Below are positions 11,342 through 20,784 of a DNA stretch of 64,000 nucleotides, in pieces. This DNA is from Naumovozyma dairenensis CBS 421. Taxonomy: Eukaryota > Ascomycota > Saccharomycetes > Saccharomycetales > Saccharomycetaceae. The stretch covers positions 844,025-908,024 of the forward strand of contig NC_016485.2 of assembly GCF_000227115.2 (NCBI RefSeq), read 5' to 3'. The translations under genes were made by a program, and so were the position numbers. The notes beneath the pieces were generated by a model. It was not told where the DNA came from. It searched no databases and saw only the letters and a program-made list of their open reading frames with translations. Each line of letters opens with the position of its first letter. Positions within the stretch are counted from its first letter, which is position 1.

Positions 11342-11357
11342 TTTCCTAATCGGGTAA
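11342..11357 (-). promoter_or_regulatory. Early cell cycle box (Mcm1) upstream of MCM4
   Basis: On the minus strand the 16 bases read TTACCCGATTAGGAAA. This fits the Mcm1 early-cell-cycle box consensus TTWCCCNNTNAGGAAA at every constrained position. The site is about 200 bases before the MCM4 start. ECBs are known in yeast MCM-family, CDC6, SWI4 and CLN3 promoters and give M/G1 transcription. Confidence 0.8.
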
Positions 11358-11374
11358 TGACACACTGTTGTACT

Positions 11375-11382
11375 CCGGGTAA
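11375..11382 (-). promoter_or_regulatory. Reb1-type site TTACCCGG upstream of MCM4
   Basis: The plus strand reads CCGGGTAA, a perfect Reb1 core on the minus strand, 18 bases upstream of the ECB. Reb1 sites set nucleosome-depleted promoters in yeasts. Confidence 0.6.
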
Positions 11383-11610
11383 TACAAATCTCTTATATGA
11401 ATATTATGAACATTTAATAAATACTATACGTACATCTTCTAGACTTCACGTTCCCTTTTTGTTGCAACCTATACCAGCTCGACATCATAGAAAAGAAGAG
11501 GGAGATCTATAACATATGTATTGAACTTGTAAAAAGAATCTATAAATAATTTCTGAAATATGGCATTGTAGCGATGTACCATGTATTCTCGAGACTCTTT
11601 GCTCAATTTC

Positions 11611-13542
11611 TTACTCCTGTATTCTACTTCGTAGTTCCAAGGGATTTGCTAATGCTTTTAGTTCCCACTTACGAGACACCTCAGTTTTACCAACTCCTCT
11701 GGTTGCATATTCTTTTATAGTGTTTTTGATAGTTTGTTTATTATATTGGGGCAGTGTCTTTTGAACAATCTCTGTTATCGTATTCAAAGAAAATGTAGAA
11801 TCTTGAATATTATCAAACAACTTGAGTAAATCTTTAGGTTCTGTGATCAATGATTTTGGTTTTTTGTTGGGTGAGCCATCAGGTGTGGTTAAATTAGACG
11901 TTTTATCAGCCGTTTCGGTCAGGTTTCTCTTTTTGTCAGATTTATCATTTGCTTGTAGAGATAGTGGTAGTTCATACGGGTCAATTGGGAAAGGCTGGTC
12001 ACCAATTAAGTATTGTACCTTAACGAAATCGAAATATTGCTTATCACCTTCATCAAGCTTCTCTAATTCATTCCTAACAAAGACAGTCGGTATAAGAGGT
12101 CCAATAAACCTCTGTTTACCGCTTGGATTCGCTTCAGCACTTTCTTCTGTGTCCAAAAATCCTTCGAACTCGCTATCATCAGCTTGATCATCATCTTCAT
12201 CTTCATCTTCGTCTTCTTCACCACTTTCCAAATTATCAATACCACCTTCTTCATCTTCCTCGTTAATCCATTCCAAATCTGAATCATATTCATAGTTATA
12301 ACCTGTACCTTCTGTAGAAAAGGGGTTCGTTATGGGAAGAGATACATTTTTTGAATAAGTCCCAATGAAAGGAGGTCTAACATTTTCATAAAATTTAATG
12401 TATTTTTGAGGAACCGTAGATAATAAAGTTTCCAACTCCAATTCTGTTTTCTCTTTGGTTGTAAGTTTTTGAAGTACATTAATTGCGGAGCATTTGACTT
12501 CGTATCCTCTTCGAATGTATTTTGAACGTAACCATGAATCAATATTCTCGAAATCTGCATCTTTATTTTTCAAACTAGAATCTAGACTACTTTTACTTTT
12601 TTCCAATAATTTTGGAGATAATTTATAGTTATTGCAAACCTCCACACCATCTCTAGCATAAAACGGAAGGAAGTGTTTCTCATAATCAGATTTCTCGGAG
12701 ATCGTTCTGTTTGAATCGTTAACTTTCTTGAAAAAATTACCAATACGTAATTGTGCTTTTGCCTCAGCTTCCTGTTTCTTTAATTTTTCTTGCTCACGTT
12801 GTTGTTTTTCTAACTCTTTTTGCTTTTTAGCTTCTAGCTTTGCTTCATCTCGTTTACGTTTTTCTTCTTCCCTTTTCTGCTTCAGTTCTTCTTTCTTCCT
12901 TTTCTCTTCTTGAAGTTTCTGCTCCCTTTTTAATTTCTCGTCTGCACGTATCTTTTCACGCTCTTGTTTCTTTAATTCCTTTTCCTTCTTCAGTTCTGCT
13001 CGTTTCTGGGCTGCAAGTTCCTTTTTAGTAAGTTTATCTTGTTCTTTAGATGGTAAAGTTTCCTTATTCTCGACACTATCAGTAGGGGTATCTTTTGCAC
13101 TTGAGGTATTGTTATTTTTTCTTTCTTCCTCTGCTTTTATATCAACTCGAGAATCCTTTGCTACAGTACCATCTTCTACATTGTCGTCGTGTACCTTGCT
13201 TTTGTATAAAATGTCATCAGTATCAGATACAGCTGGAAGCATTCCCTTGGCTTCTTCAGGTCCTTTTAGTATTTTCATATCAGACAAAGAATCTCCAATA
13301 ATCTCTGGTATCGATGTATCGTGAATTATACTGACGAATACATCACCATCCTCCTCCGATTCAGTTTCAATCTCTTCAACAGTATCATCTCCAATGTCTA
13401 TACTAAGATGTTCCTTTTCTTTTGGTTTCTCTTTTAATTTATTCGAACTTGGTGACAATTTATCACTATCCGTTGCGGTTTGGAAAAATGAAAGTATGCC
13501 CTTTCTTACAGGTGTATTGGTAGCGGATGGTGTTTCAGCCAT
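11611..13542 (-). CDS. RLF2: Chromatin assembly factor CAF-1 large subunit (Rlf2/Cac1)
   Basis: This is the large subunit of CAF-1, which deposits H3-H4 behind replication forks. The open frame extends to a TTG at 13572, but the first ATG is at 13540-13542 (MAETPSATNT), giving 643 residues against 606 in S. cerevisiae. Near the N-terminus KGILSFFQ resembles a PCNA-binding motif, followed by an acidic stretch. Residues roughly 160-270 are the highly charged Lys/Glu/Arg KER helix that contacts DNA. Next come a conserved FYENVRPPFIGTYSK block and an acidic ED region, then a C-terminal winged-helix segment (TRGVGKTEVSRKWEL). It lies head-to-tail with MCM4. Two MCB boxes upstream fit S-phase expression. 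Confidence 0.95.
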   Translation of the reverse strand: MAETPSATNTPVRKGILSFFQTATDSDKLSPSSNKLKEKPKEKEHLSIDIGDDTVEEIETESEEDGDVFVSIIHDTSIPEIIGDSLSDMKILKGPEEAKGMLPAVSDTDDILYKSKVHDDNVEDGTVAKDSRVDIKAEEERKNNNTSSAKDTPTDSVENKETLPSKEQDKLTKKELAAQKRAELKKEKELKKQEREKIRADEKLKREQKLQEEKRKKEELKQKREEEKRKRDEAKLEAKKQKELEKQQREQEKLKKQEAEAKAQLRIGNFFKKVNDSNRTISEKSDYEKHFLPFYARDGVEVCNNYKLSPKLLEKSKSSLDSSLKNKDADFENIDSWLRSKYIRRGYEVKCSAINVLQKLTTKEKTELELETLLSTVPQKYIKFYENVRPPFIGTYSKNVSLPITNPFSTEGTGYNYEYDSDLEWINEEDEEGGIDNLESGEEDEDEDEDDDQADDSEFEGFLDTEESAEANPSGKQRFIGPLIPTVFVRNELEKLDEGDKQYFDFVKVQYLIGDQPFPIDPYELPLSLQANDKSDKKRNLTETADKTSNLTTPDGSPNKKPKSLITEPKDLLKLFDNIQDSTFSLNTITEIVQKTLPQYNKQTIKNTIKEYATRGVGKTEVSRKWELKALANPLELRSRIQE

Positions 13543-13727
13543 TCTTTCGTCCTTAATAAATGTTGGGTGCAATTAAAATTAAGCAAAAAGAACTCGCAAT
13601 TGTTCGTCTCGACTCTTGTTACGAACTAGCTGGCTTTGTTGGTGAACGTGGATGCTAACTAATAATTATAAGAAAACATTTCTAGTTTACGAATCGGTAT
13701 TCTTTTGATCTCGATGGAGAAGCGCGA

Positions 13728-13754
13728 ACGCGTAAAGTTCCATCACCTACGCGT
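13728..13754. promoter_or_regulatory. Two MCB boxes (ACGCGT) upstream of RLF2
   Basis: ACGCGT occurs at 13728-13733 and again at 13749-13754, about 190-210 bases before the RLF2 ATG. Paired MCB elements bind MBF (Mbp1-Swi6) and drive G1/S transcription of replication genes, which suits a CAF-1 subunit. The rest of the 376-base intergenic stretch shows nothing else clear. Confidence 0.75.
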
Positions 13755-13918
13755 TATCTCGAAGTTAGAGAAATAAACTCCATTACCAACGATGAGAAAA
13801 GAGAAGATAGATGTCTTCTCGAGAACTTCAGGACCAATTTTAAGCTACATAACTTACATTATAAAAAAGCCAGCATTAGCGGAGGCAGAATATGTAAAAA
13901 GTATGAGATTTCATTCTT

Positions 13919-14917
13919 TCAACTGAAAAAATCAAAATCATCTATAACAAGAGAGAGTTTCTCTAAGTCATTTCTATCTAACGGATCAACGCCTCTCCTT
14001 CTAGGAATCTCGGTTCTTTTGTTGAGACAAACCGGAGATTCCAATTGCGTTACCGTTGTACTATAGTCTTCATCATTGGACATATCCATATTTTTACGTA
14101 TTGGTCTACTACTGCAATTTTTTTCATCAGCAGTGTAAGCTCTCTGATTTTTCTCTTTTCTTCTATTTTCTATATCAGGTGGAATCCTTCCTGAAACTTC
14201 TCCACCAAGTTTTTCATCAGATTCGTTTCGAACTTGGGCAGTTAACTTATGTGAATGCTTTATTTTAGGTGTATGGCGTCTCCTCTTTGCTTTTTTAAAA
14301 TAGTACGAATAGACCGCACCAATATCTCTTTTCATCGACTTGTAATCCTCCTGGGACATAACATTCTTGAAGTCATCTTGAATAAAAGGCCCAAGAAAAT
14401 CCTTCGCTTTTCCTAAACTTCCCTTATTTTCCAATTCTTCATTAGACAAAGTTATTAGCTTTCTGATATTTTTGAGAACAAAGCCCAAGAGGTCACAAAT
14501 GCTACTAGTTACAAGCAAATTCGGCGGATAAAACCCTTCTTTAAATCTTTCAATTATGGTGTGTGAAATATTATTGTCTATGTGAATTAATCTCGAATAG
14601 TTCAAAATGGTAAGTAGATCTTCTAAAAATGGAAGAAAGATAAGGTCAAGAATTTGTTGCTCTTTCCAAAGGATGCTTTCTTCCGTTGTTGAAAATGAAG
14701 ACTCTGTGTCTGCATCTGAAAAATCGCCTTCAGACTCCTCCGAAGATATATTGTAGTTGATTAATTTACTTTCGAAGTTTCTTTCTGAAGGATTATAATT
14801 CTGAGAAATGGAAGGTTCGGGAGCTGATCCTTTTCTATTCCTTTCCTTGGACATCTTAGAATTTTTCACATCGGGGCCAGTAGCAAATTCTACTTTTTTG
14901 ACTTGTCCCTTAGTCAT
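13919..14917 (-). CDS. Unassigned 332-residue protein; SPO74 candidate by position
   Basis: I do not recognise this protein from sequence alone. It has a basic N-terminus and an acidic Ser-rich stretch near residues 55-80 (EESEGDFSDADTESSFSTTE). A helical hydrophobic domain follows at about residues 85-200 (ILDLIFLPFLEDLL, LLVTSSICDLLGFVLKNI). After that come a basic cluster (FKKAKRRRHTP) and a charged C-terminal tail. In S. cerevisiae the gene in this ancestral slot, after NUP49 and ROK1 and on this strand, is SPO74, a 413-residue component of the meiotic spindle-pole-body plaque. The upstream region has one Ndt80-like site. The SPO74 call is an inference from gene order; the coding assignment itself is firmer because the frame is long and begins at ATG. 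Confidence 0.7.
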   Translation of the reverse strand: MTKGQVKKVEFATGPDVKNSKMSKERNRKGSAPEPSISQNYNPSERNFESKLINYNISSEESEGDFSDADTESSFSTTEESILWKEQQILDLIFLPFLEDLLTILNYSRLIHIDNNISHTIIERFKEGFYPPNLLVTSSICDLLGFVLKNIRKLITLSNEELENKGSLGKAKDFLGPFIQDDFKNVMSQEDYKSMKRDIGAVYSYYFKKAKRRRHTPKIKHSHKLTAQVRNESDEKLGGEVSGRIPPDIENRRKEKNQRAYTADEKNCSSRPIRKNMDMSNDEDYSTTVTQLESPVCLNKRTEIPRRRGVDPLDRNDLEKLSLVIDDFDFFS

Positions 14918-16253
14918 TTCAAAGTTGGGGCTTGAACTTGATGATAATTTATTGTTCTTTTTTGCTACGTTTTGGACATTGTTTACAAAGGTCTTTTACT
15001 TTCAATTATTTACGGTCTTTTTCCAAAAAAAAGATGTGTCGTTTTGTGATTAAGACAATTTAGTTGTCCAAAGTTTTGGCCTCATTGACACTTTGTATGA
15101 AAGAAATTGACACAACAAGGGTATAAATAGTTATGGCGTGTGATTCACAATGTGTAGCAAGAAGATACATTAAAAAGTACTCTTCTATAATTATGTAAGG
15201 TTGTTCGTTGTATCAATTTCAAACTTTATTCAAATAAGCTACTTGACAAATATATATATAATATGCAAAAAGGCATTACCTACATAGCAATGATGGGCGA
15301 TATGTAATAGTTTGGTCTCGCTCGGAAAAAGAGCTTTTACAATCCTCAAGTTATTATAAATGAACGAGTCTATACTGGATTAAATATAAGTAGATATTAT
15401 TTATAATACAAAAGGTGTGGTCAATTCGAACAGATTTTGTTCTGATTTAGTAGTAGGGACACGGGCGTCTCTCTGTCCTAATTTCGGAGGTGTCAGCCTG
15501 AGCTTGAAGGTGTTTGGTGTTATTGTTGTTGGTCAGTTTAACTGACTCAGTTATATTGCTATTTTAACATTTTATTAGTAGGCGCTACGGCTAATATGAA
15601 ACATATGCACCATACAAAGATAAAACAAAAGTAGAAACAACTACGTCGAAACAAAGATGAAACAAAGATGAAACGAAGAAAAAGGTGTAACGATAAAAAC
15701 GGAAACAAGAAACAGATTGAGAAAAAAATCCGGACATATAGAGGAGAACAGACTTGTAGATACTTGAATACTGAAAATGGAAGAACGTTATCAATATTAA
15801 ATATTTTGTATATTTGTCTATAAAAGATCTATAGTGAGGATTATAACAACAATTATAGATATTGAACCATGACAAATACTAATTTAAATCATCCAAAATT
15901 CACCCATCAGATGGAACAAGAAATAGTGTATACGTTGTTCCACTGTGTGTATCTATCGTTATGTATTTACTTCTTAAAGAGGTCTTCCTAATCTTCTAAC
16001 CTATCATCTTCTTAAGGCATATATGCCATATTGAGGTGCAGGGGACCCAGTTTTATATATTTACCATCACGAAAGCCAATTGGTTTTTGAATATGTTGTA
16101 TTTATGCACTTACAGTCATATCTATCCTTGCTGATTATTTTTGCCCCACTGCCCTATTAGATGTAGGTGTGCTAACCTGATGTCTAAACCCTTCACACTA
16201 GAATTTCAATAGTGTCGTACTCGTAAATACTATGAGAGTAAAGGTTCAATTAT
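14918..16253. other. Gene-poor stretch before the gypsy remnant
   Basis: About 1.3 kb with no supported gene. It contains the putative promoter of the 14917 gene and a short purine-rich tandem repeat (units like ACAAAGATGAA around 15647-15680). A frame at 15591-15875 has no recognisable similarity. Undetected old LTR pieces are possible. Confidence 0.5.
15041..15050 (-). promoter_or_regulatory. Ndt80 (MSE)-like site upstream of the SPO74 candidate
   Basis: The minus strand reads ATCACAAAAC, containing the middle-sporulation-element core CRCAAAW, about 125 bases before the ATG at 14917. It is one short match with one imperfect flank base, so chance occurrence is possible. Confidence 0.3.
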
Positions 16254-16567
16254 TATCGATATATATATGGTACATATATGTCGATTTGCTAAAGGGATAT
16301 TGACTTACAGACACACAATATTGCCGTAAGGTACGGTAGATATGCCGAGACGACAAGGAAAAGGAAAATTTTACGATGAGATATCATCGAGAAATAAAAG
16401 ATAAGAGATATATAGATATATATATATATACGTTATGTATAGTACCCTTTGGCAAATGCTAAAAGACGAGGACTGGTTATACCTTGAAAAAAGTGTTAGT
16501 AACATTGCTACACATATTTCCCCCAATTTAACTGATCCAAAGGGACAGTTATGACTTATTTCCAACA
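16254..16567 (+). repeat. 5' LTR of a gypsy-class element (copy A)
   Basis: This stretch is closely similar to the reverse complement of 19538-19826. Its right end is TTCCAACA, immediately followed by a primer-binding-site-like TGG at 16568, so it reads as the end of a plus-strand 5' LTR. The left end is diverged (homology fades near 16254-16262), so the usual TG start is not seen. The interior has AT-dinucleotide runs that differ in length from the other copy. The gag ATG lies inside the LTR at 16551, as in some yeast Ty elements. Confidence 0.75.
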
Positions 16568-17696
16568 TGGCGACCCCAGTGAGGGTTCTCAAAAGAATGG
16601 AGACATTGACTCATTGAAACAATTAATCAAAGTTCTAGATGAATCCAAAAAGGAATCTAGAACACAACTAACAAAAATTTTATCAAACATTAAAGATACA
16701 GAACGTTTCACCAAAATCAAACAAGTTCAGTTTGAATTACAACAGATTGAATCGATGGCAGAATATCATGCCGCATCATTAATTAAATTAGAAAAAAGAT
16801 TATCAAGACTAACATTGTCTGATAACAATAACACAACTGGAGAAAAAACTAATAACAAGGAAAACAAAGTTAATACAAATGTTTTAAAAAATACTCCAAA
16901 GAACAACGTATTGGAATACAACCCTCCAGAACCAACTCTTTTGCTGTCAAACAATGATTCAAGAGGTAAGTTCTATGAGGTTAGGACAAGTAATGGAAAA
17001 GAAGTACGCTTCTATTATGAAGATCCCTCTGCTCAACTAAGCGAAAAATTGGAAGAACTAAGTACTTTCCCGAAATGGTGTGATAATCTATCAAGTCTAT
17101 GTAATATATGGCACTTAGATAATATCACAAAAGGTGAAGCTATCACAGAAGGTGAAGAGGTGATATTAAGGAAAGTCATTCAAAACTCATTAGGAAAAAA
17201 ACTTTACAGTTTTGGTAAACTAGGATCAACGGCAACCGAAATATTTCTAGAACTAGAAAATGTAACAAAGAAAAAATTCCCAGGAGTCACTAAAGACAAA
17301 ATGTGGAAAAAGATATTAATTGACAAATATTGTTCTAACACAAATGAAATTAGACATGTGTTAGACAATATCATTTTACTGGAAATTTATACAGAAGATC
17401 CAGAAAATGCCAAACCACTGGACAATAAGTTTATCAATATGAAAATTTATAAATGTCTAAGTAACGACCTTAGAACTTCATTGATGAACTCTGCGATGGG
17501 ACTAGAAGAGCTATTGAACAAATCACCAAGAGAGATGATCACTGTAATCATAGCAAACATTAACCTAATCAAAGAGCTCGCGGAGGTCTATGAGGAAGAC
17601 GAAAAACCATGTCAGACGTGTACCTCTTTACTTCGTGGTTATTGGAACTGTCCATTAAAGAAAGTAACTGATCTTAGGCAAGGTACAGGAAATTGA
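16551..17696 (+). mobile_element. Gag ORF of a Ty3/gypsy-class element
   Basis: The 381-residue frame starts inside the LTR, crosses the primer-binding site and encodes a Gag-like protein. It has an N-terminal helical region (residues 20-95), a linker rich in Asn/Lys, a capsid-like core about 130-350 (including FPKWCDNLSSLCNIW and KKFPGVTKDKMW), and a terminal cysteine cluster CQTC...GYWNCP. That cluster looks like a decayed CCHC zinc knuckle, with Tyr where His is expected. The frame is intact, but no protease or reverse transcriptase follows. The class is inferred from the neighbouring integrase, and the two parts need not derive from one element. Confidence 0.7.
16568..16585 (+). other. 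Primer-binding site-like sequence
   Basis: TGGCGACCCCAGTGAGGG begins directly after the LTR end AACA. TGG pairs with the tRNA CCA tail, and the first seven bases would match a tRNA 3' end of ...GTCGCCA, seen in yeast tRNA-Ser. The remaining bases do not match one I can name, so the primer tRNA is not assigned. The site is translated within gag as HGDPSEG. Confidence 0.55.
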
Positions 17697-18326
17697 ATCT
17701 GGTAAGATCATTAGAAGAGTTACTAATAATTCAAAATTAAAAAAACAACTAGAAAAATCTCCAAAACTCAAAGAAAAAGATGTTTCATTGTACTCTTCGA
17801 TAGTTGGATCACTTTTATCATTGTCTTCATCATCGGCAGTATTATGATCTGTTATTTGTTCTTCATTCTCAAAAACTTGATCTGCCATGGGATTGTCTTG
17901 ATCTTCCATGGATGTGACAGTTTCTATGCCATCTGTTGACTGATCCACTGTATTAGTTGTATCTTCATTATTCTTATTTTGTTCTTGTTCATTGAATATC
18001 TCAGTTTCTTCTTCTACGTCTACGTCACTTACTAGCTCTAGATCATCACCAGTTATTGACTCATCGCTTACTGCCAATTCATTTTCACTTACTAGTTCTT
18101 CAGCTAAGTTCTCTAGTTCCCCGTCAGTATCATTATATTCTTCAGGAATTTCAGTTTCTAGATTATAGTTGGCATCCGTGTTGTCAGTTTCTTTTCCATC
18201 AGAACTATTATTATCGTCATTAGTTGTTTGTTCTCCGATGTCGGAAAAGTAGTCTAGTTCATTATCAGTGAGATTTTCTTCGTTTTGAAATGAATGGTCT
18301 ATTTCTTGAGCATCATAGTCTGTCAT
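17655..18326 (-). other. Acidic open frame antisense to the gag-integrase junction
   Basis: An open minus-strand frame runs from 18413 (TTG) with its first ATG at 18324-18326, giving about 223 residues. It is extremely acidic (runs such as EELVSENELAVSDESITG and DVDVEEETEIFNEQEQ). Its last roughly 35 residues are antisense to the end of gag. I recognise no domain. Plus-strand frames over the acidic part are full of stops, so it is not hidden pol. It could be captured host sequence encoding an acidic low-complexity protein, or simply a chance frame. It occupies the place where protease, RT and RNase H should be. Confidence 0.3.
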
Positions 18327-18418
18327 TTCAAATTTACCATTGTTCTGATGAAGAATGTCTTTGTAGAATTGATCATAGTCTTTTGTCTTGGTTTCTATAT
18401 TATTTGGATTCAATATAG

Positions 18419-19556
18419 TATAACCTCCAGAAAGCTACACCATTACCACAGAAGTTAGTCACCATCATTAAGCATTACTCCTTCAAAGACGGTTTACTTT
18501 ACTACTCTGCTAAAATACCATTCGATTCAAGATTGGTTATACCCAAAGGTACTATTCGTCAAACATTAATACATTTACATCACGACTCGTTGCTAGCTGG
18601 TCATCCTGGTTCGTTCAGAACTTATCAAAACCTGGTACATGATTATTATTGGCCTAACATGGTAAGTATCATTGAACAATACACCAAGACTTGTCCACAA
18701 TGTCAACGTACAAAACATGCACGGGTACTCCCTTCTGGTATTTTCCAACTACTTGCTGTTCCATACCGCCCGTGGTCTTCAATTGGTATTGATTTTGTTT
18801 CTGGTATGAGAGAGGTCCACAAATTCAACTCTGTCCTAGTGGTTATCGACCGTTTGACTAAAATCGCACGGTTTATTCCAACGAAAAAGACGCTCGACGC
18901 TAGTGACTGTGCTGACCTGCTAATCAACCATATTATCTGCCATCATGGTGTTCCAGACGAAATTGTATCTGATAGAGATACGCTGTTTACTGGTAAAATT
19001 TGGGACCGTCTCAGACAACGACTACGAATTCACCTCAAATTTACCACATCATATAACCCAGCTTCCAACGGCCAAACTGAACGAACTAATGACACCATGA
19101 GAAAGATCATAGCAAGCTATACCAACCAACACGCCACTGATTGGCCAATGTACTGTTCTGTCGCTGCTTTTGCTTACAACAACACCTACCAGAGTAGCAT
19201 CAAAACTACTCTCTTCTTCGCTAACTATGGTTTCCATCCAAGGTTGCCTGGTTTCACCAACCCTATACTCGACCACTCGCAGAATAATGAAGAGCAGCAA
19301 ACCCCTGGTACCTTACAATCCAACTTAGACTACTCACCTTCAAGCACTTACGAAATTNTTATGGTAATCGATACAAAGTAACATGGCTGATGCTCAAGAT
19401 CGTCAATCTATCCACTTTAGCAAGCGTCATCGTGTCACTAACTTCGAAGTTGGCGACTCAGTACTGGTTCATAAGGATGCTTACAACAATAAACCTTATA
19501 CCAAATTCCATCATTTGTGGTATGGCCCCTTCAAAATTGTTGGAAATAAGTCATAA
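18419..19556 (+). pseudogene. Ty3/gypsy integrase fragment (3' part of pol)
   Basis: Coding similarity begins right after a TAG at 18416. It covers the zinc-binding region (HLHHDSLLAGHPG ... CPQCQRTK), the integrase core (GIDFVSG, SDRDTLF, NGQTERTND, carrying the D,D,E triad), and in another frame from 19383 the C-terminal GPF-type module (FEVGDSVLVHKDAY, WYGPFKIV). An ambiguous base at 19358 and a frame change near it separate the two parts. The end is cut by an LTR exactly after FKIV. Protease, RT and RNase H are absent upstream. The 57-residue C-terminal piece (19383-19556) runs a few codons into the LTR. It is a broken remnant. Confidence 0.85.
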
Positions 19557-19826
19557 CTGTCCCTTTGGATCAGTTAAATTGGGGGGAATATGTGTAGCAA
19601 TGTTACTAACACTTTTTTCAAGGTATAACCAGTCCTCGTCTTTTACCATTTTCCAAAGAGTACTATACATAACGTATACATATATCTATATATCTCTTAT
19701 ATATCATCGTGAAAATTTTCTTTTTCCTGGTCGTCTCGGCATATCTACCGTACATTACGACAATATTGTGTCTGTAAATCAATGTCCTTTTAGCAAATCG
19801 ACATATATGTACCATATATTCCAATA
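19538..19826 (-). repeat. Inverted LTR copy (copy B)
   Basis: Reading plus, the segment starts TGTTGGAAATAAG and ends near TATTCCAATA. It matches the reverse complement of 16254-16567 over nearly its whole length, with substitutions and AT-run length changes. It therefore faces opposite to copy A, and its PBS-side end abuts the truncated integrase with no PBS. The five bases on each side do not match, so a simple solo-LTR insertion with target duplication is not supported. Confidence 0.8.
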
Positions 19827-20671
19827 AAGTGTTATCTTATTATTATTAAGATTGTTTTTGATTGCAGCCACGTCTACGGTTTCAGCCGGCCATGCGTACA
19901 AGAGTTATGTATTGGGTCGGTTAAGTTGTATGGTTTTGCTGAGTGTTTACTCGGGCGTATGGATTAGTCTCTCCTAATCAAACCTACAAGTATTTAGAGT
20001 GTCCTGCGGAGCACCTAGTCGAAAGGACTTTGGGAGCGGTGTTCATGACTACGAATTTTGTTTTATGCATGCATGACTTCAACGAGATATTATATGAACT
20101 TCTAGAATTTATTTGACTTACTAAGTTACTACCTTATTAACATTACCCTAAGCCACAATTATGTTGAAAGACTAATTGCGGGCCAATGGAAGAAAGATAC
20201 TACTAACCTTTAATTTAATTTATTTTATTTTATTTTATTTCTATTTTACCCAGCCAGCTAATCACAGTAAAGCTTAATGTTCAGAATGAACCAAAGTCAA
20301 GTCTATTATCCAATATCATGTTTAGAGTATTGAATGTTCCAGAACAAAACAAGATTACTAAGAAACACGTTAACCAATATATTTAGGCCAGAATAGTAGT
20401 AGTAGTTAGTAAGCATGATCATAGATAATTAGAAATTGGAGAACCAATAATTAGAAAAGAGGAGAACCAATAAGCAAGAAGAGTTAAAGAAATAATAACT
20501 AGAAAGGTTATCGACAAGAGAAAAAGTATTTTGGAAAGATTATAAAAGGACTGAAAGTTGAACTAGAATTAGAGGTATTTTAGTTATTTATTTATATCTC
20601 TTTATTAGTTATTATTTATATTATATATAAGGAGAGGAGCCCGAATCATCTATTCGTTAGAATCCTAAATT
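19827..20671. other. Non-coding stretch between LTR and tRNA-Leu
   Basis: No gene is seen. There is a TTTTA-type simple repeat near 20216-20255 and a short imperfect duplication around GGAGAACCAATAA near 20437-20480. A TATATATAAGG motif near 20624 and the tail ending AACAAATAACA just before the tRNA gene hint at an old LTR, but I could not define its ends. Confidence 0.45.
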
Positions 20672-20761
20672 CTACTCTCTGCCTTTAAGAAGTTTAGATT
20701 TTGATCTATTATCGAACCCATACACACTCTGCGTTCAAGACGTTTAGATTTTGAACCCATA
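20672..20761 (+). repeat. Imperfect tandem repeat upstream of tRNA-Leu
   Basis: Two imperfect copies of a unit of about 40 bases share TTTAGATTTTGA and GAACCCATA blocks. They lie just upstream of the tRNA gene, in the zone where Ty-type elements commonly insert. Confidence 0.6.
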
Positions 20762-20784
20762 TTTAACAAATAACATAAAAATAA

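Noticed and set aside
19575..19595. Polypurine-like TTGGGGGGAATA followed by TGTGTAGCA, first read as PPT plus LTR start
   Set aside because: The homology between the two copies extends further, to TGTTGG at 19538 and to the PBS junction at 16567, so this tract is internal to the LTR.
19533..19831. Copy B as a simple solo-LTR insertion into integrase
   Set aside because: The flanking five bases (AAAAT and AAGTG) do not match, and integrase coding does not resume on the far side.
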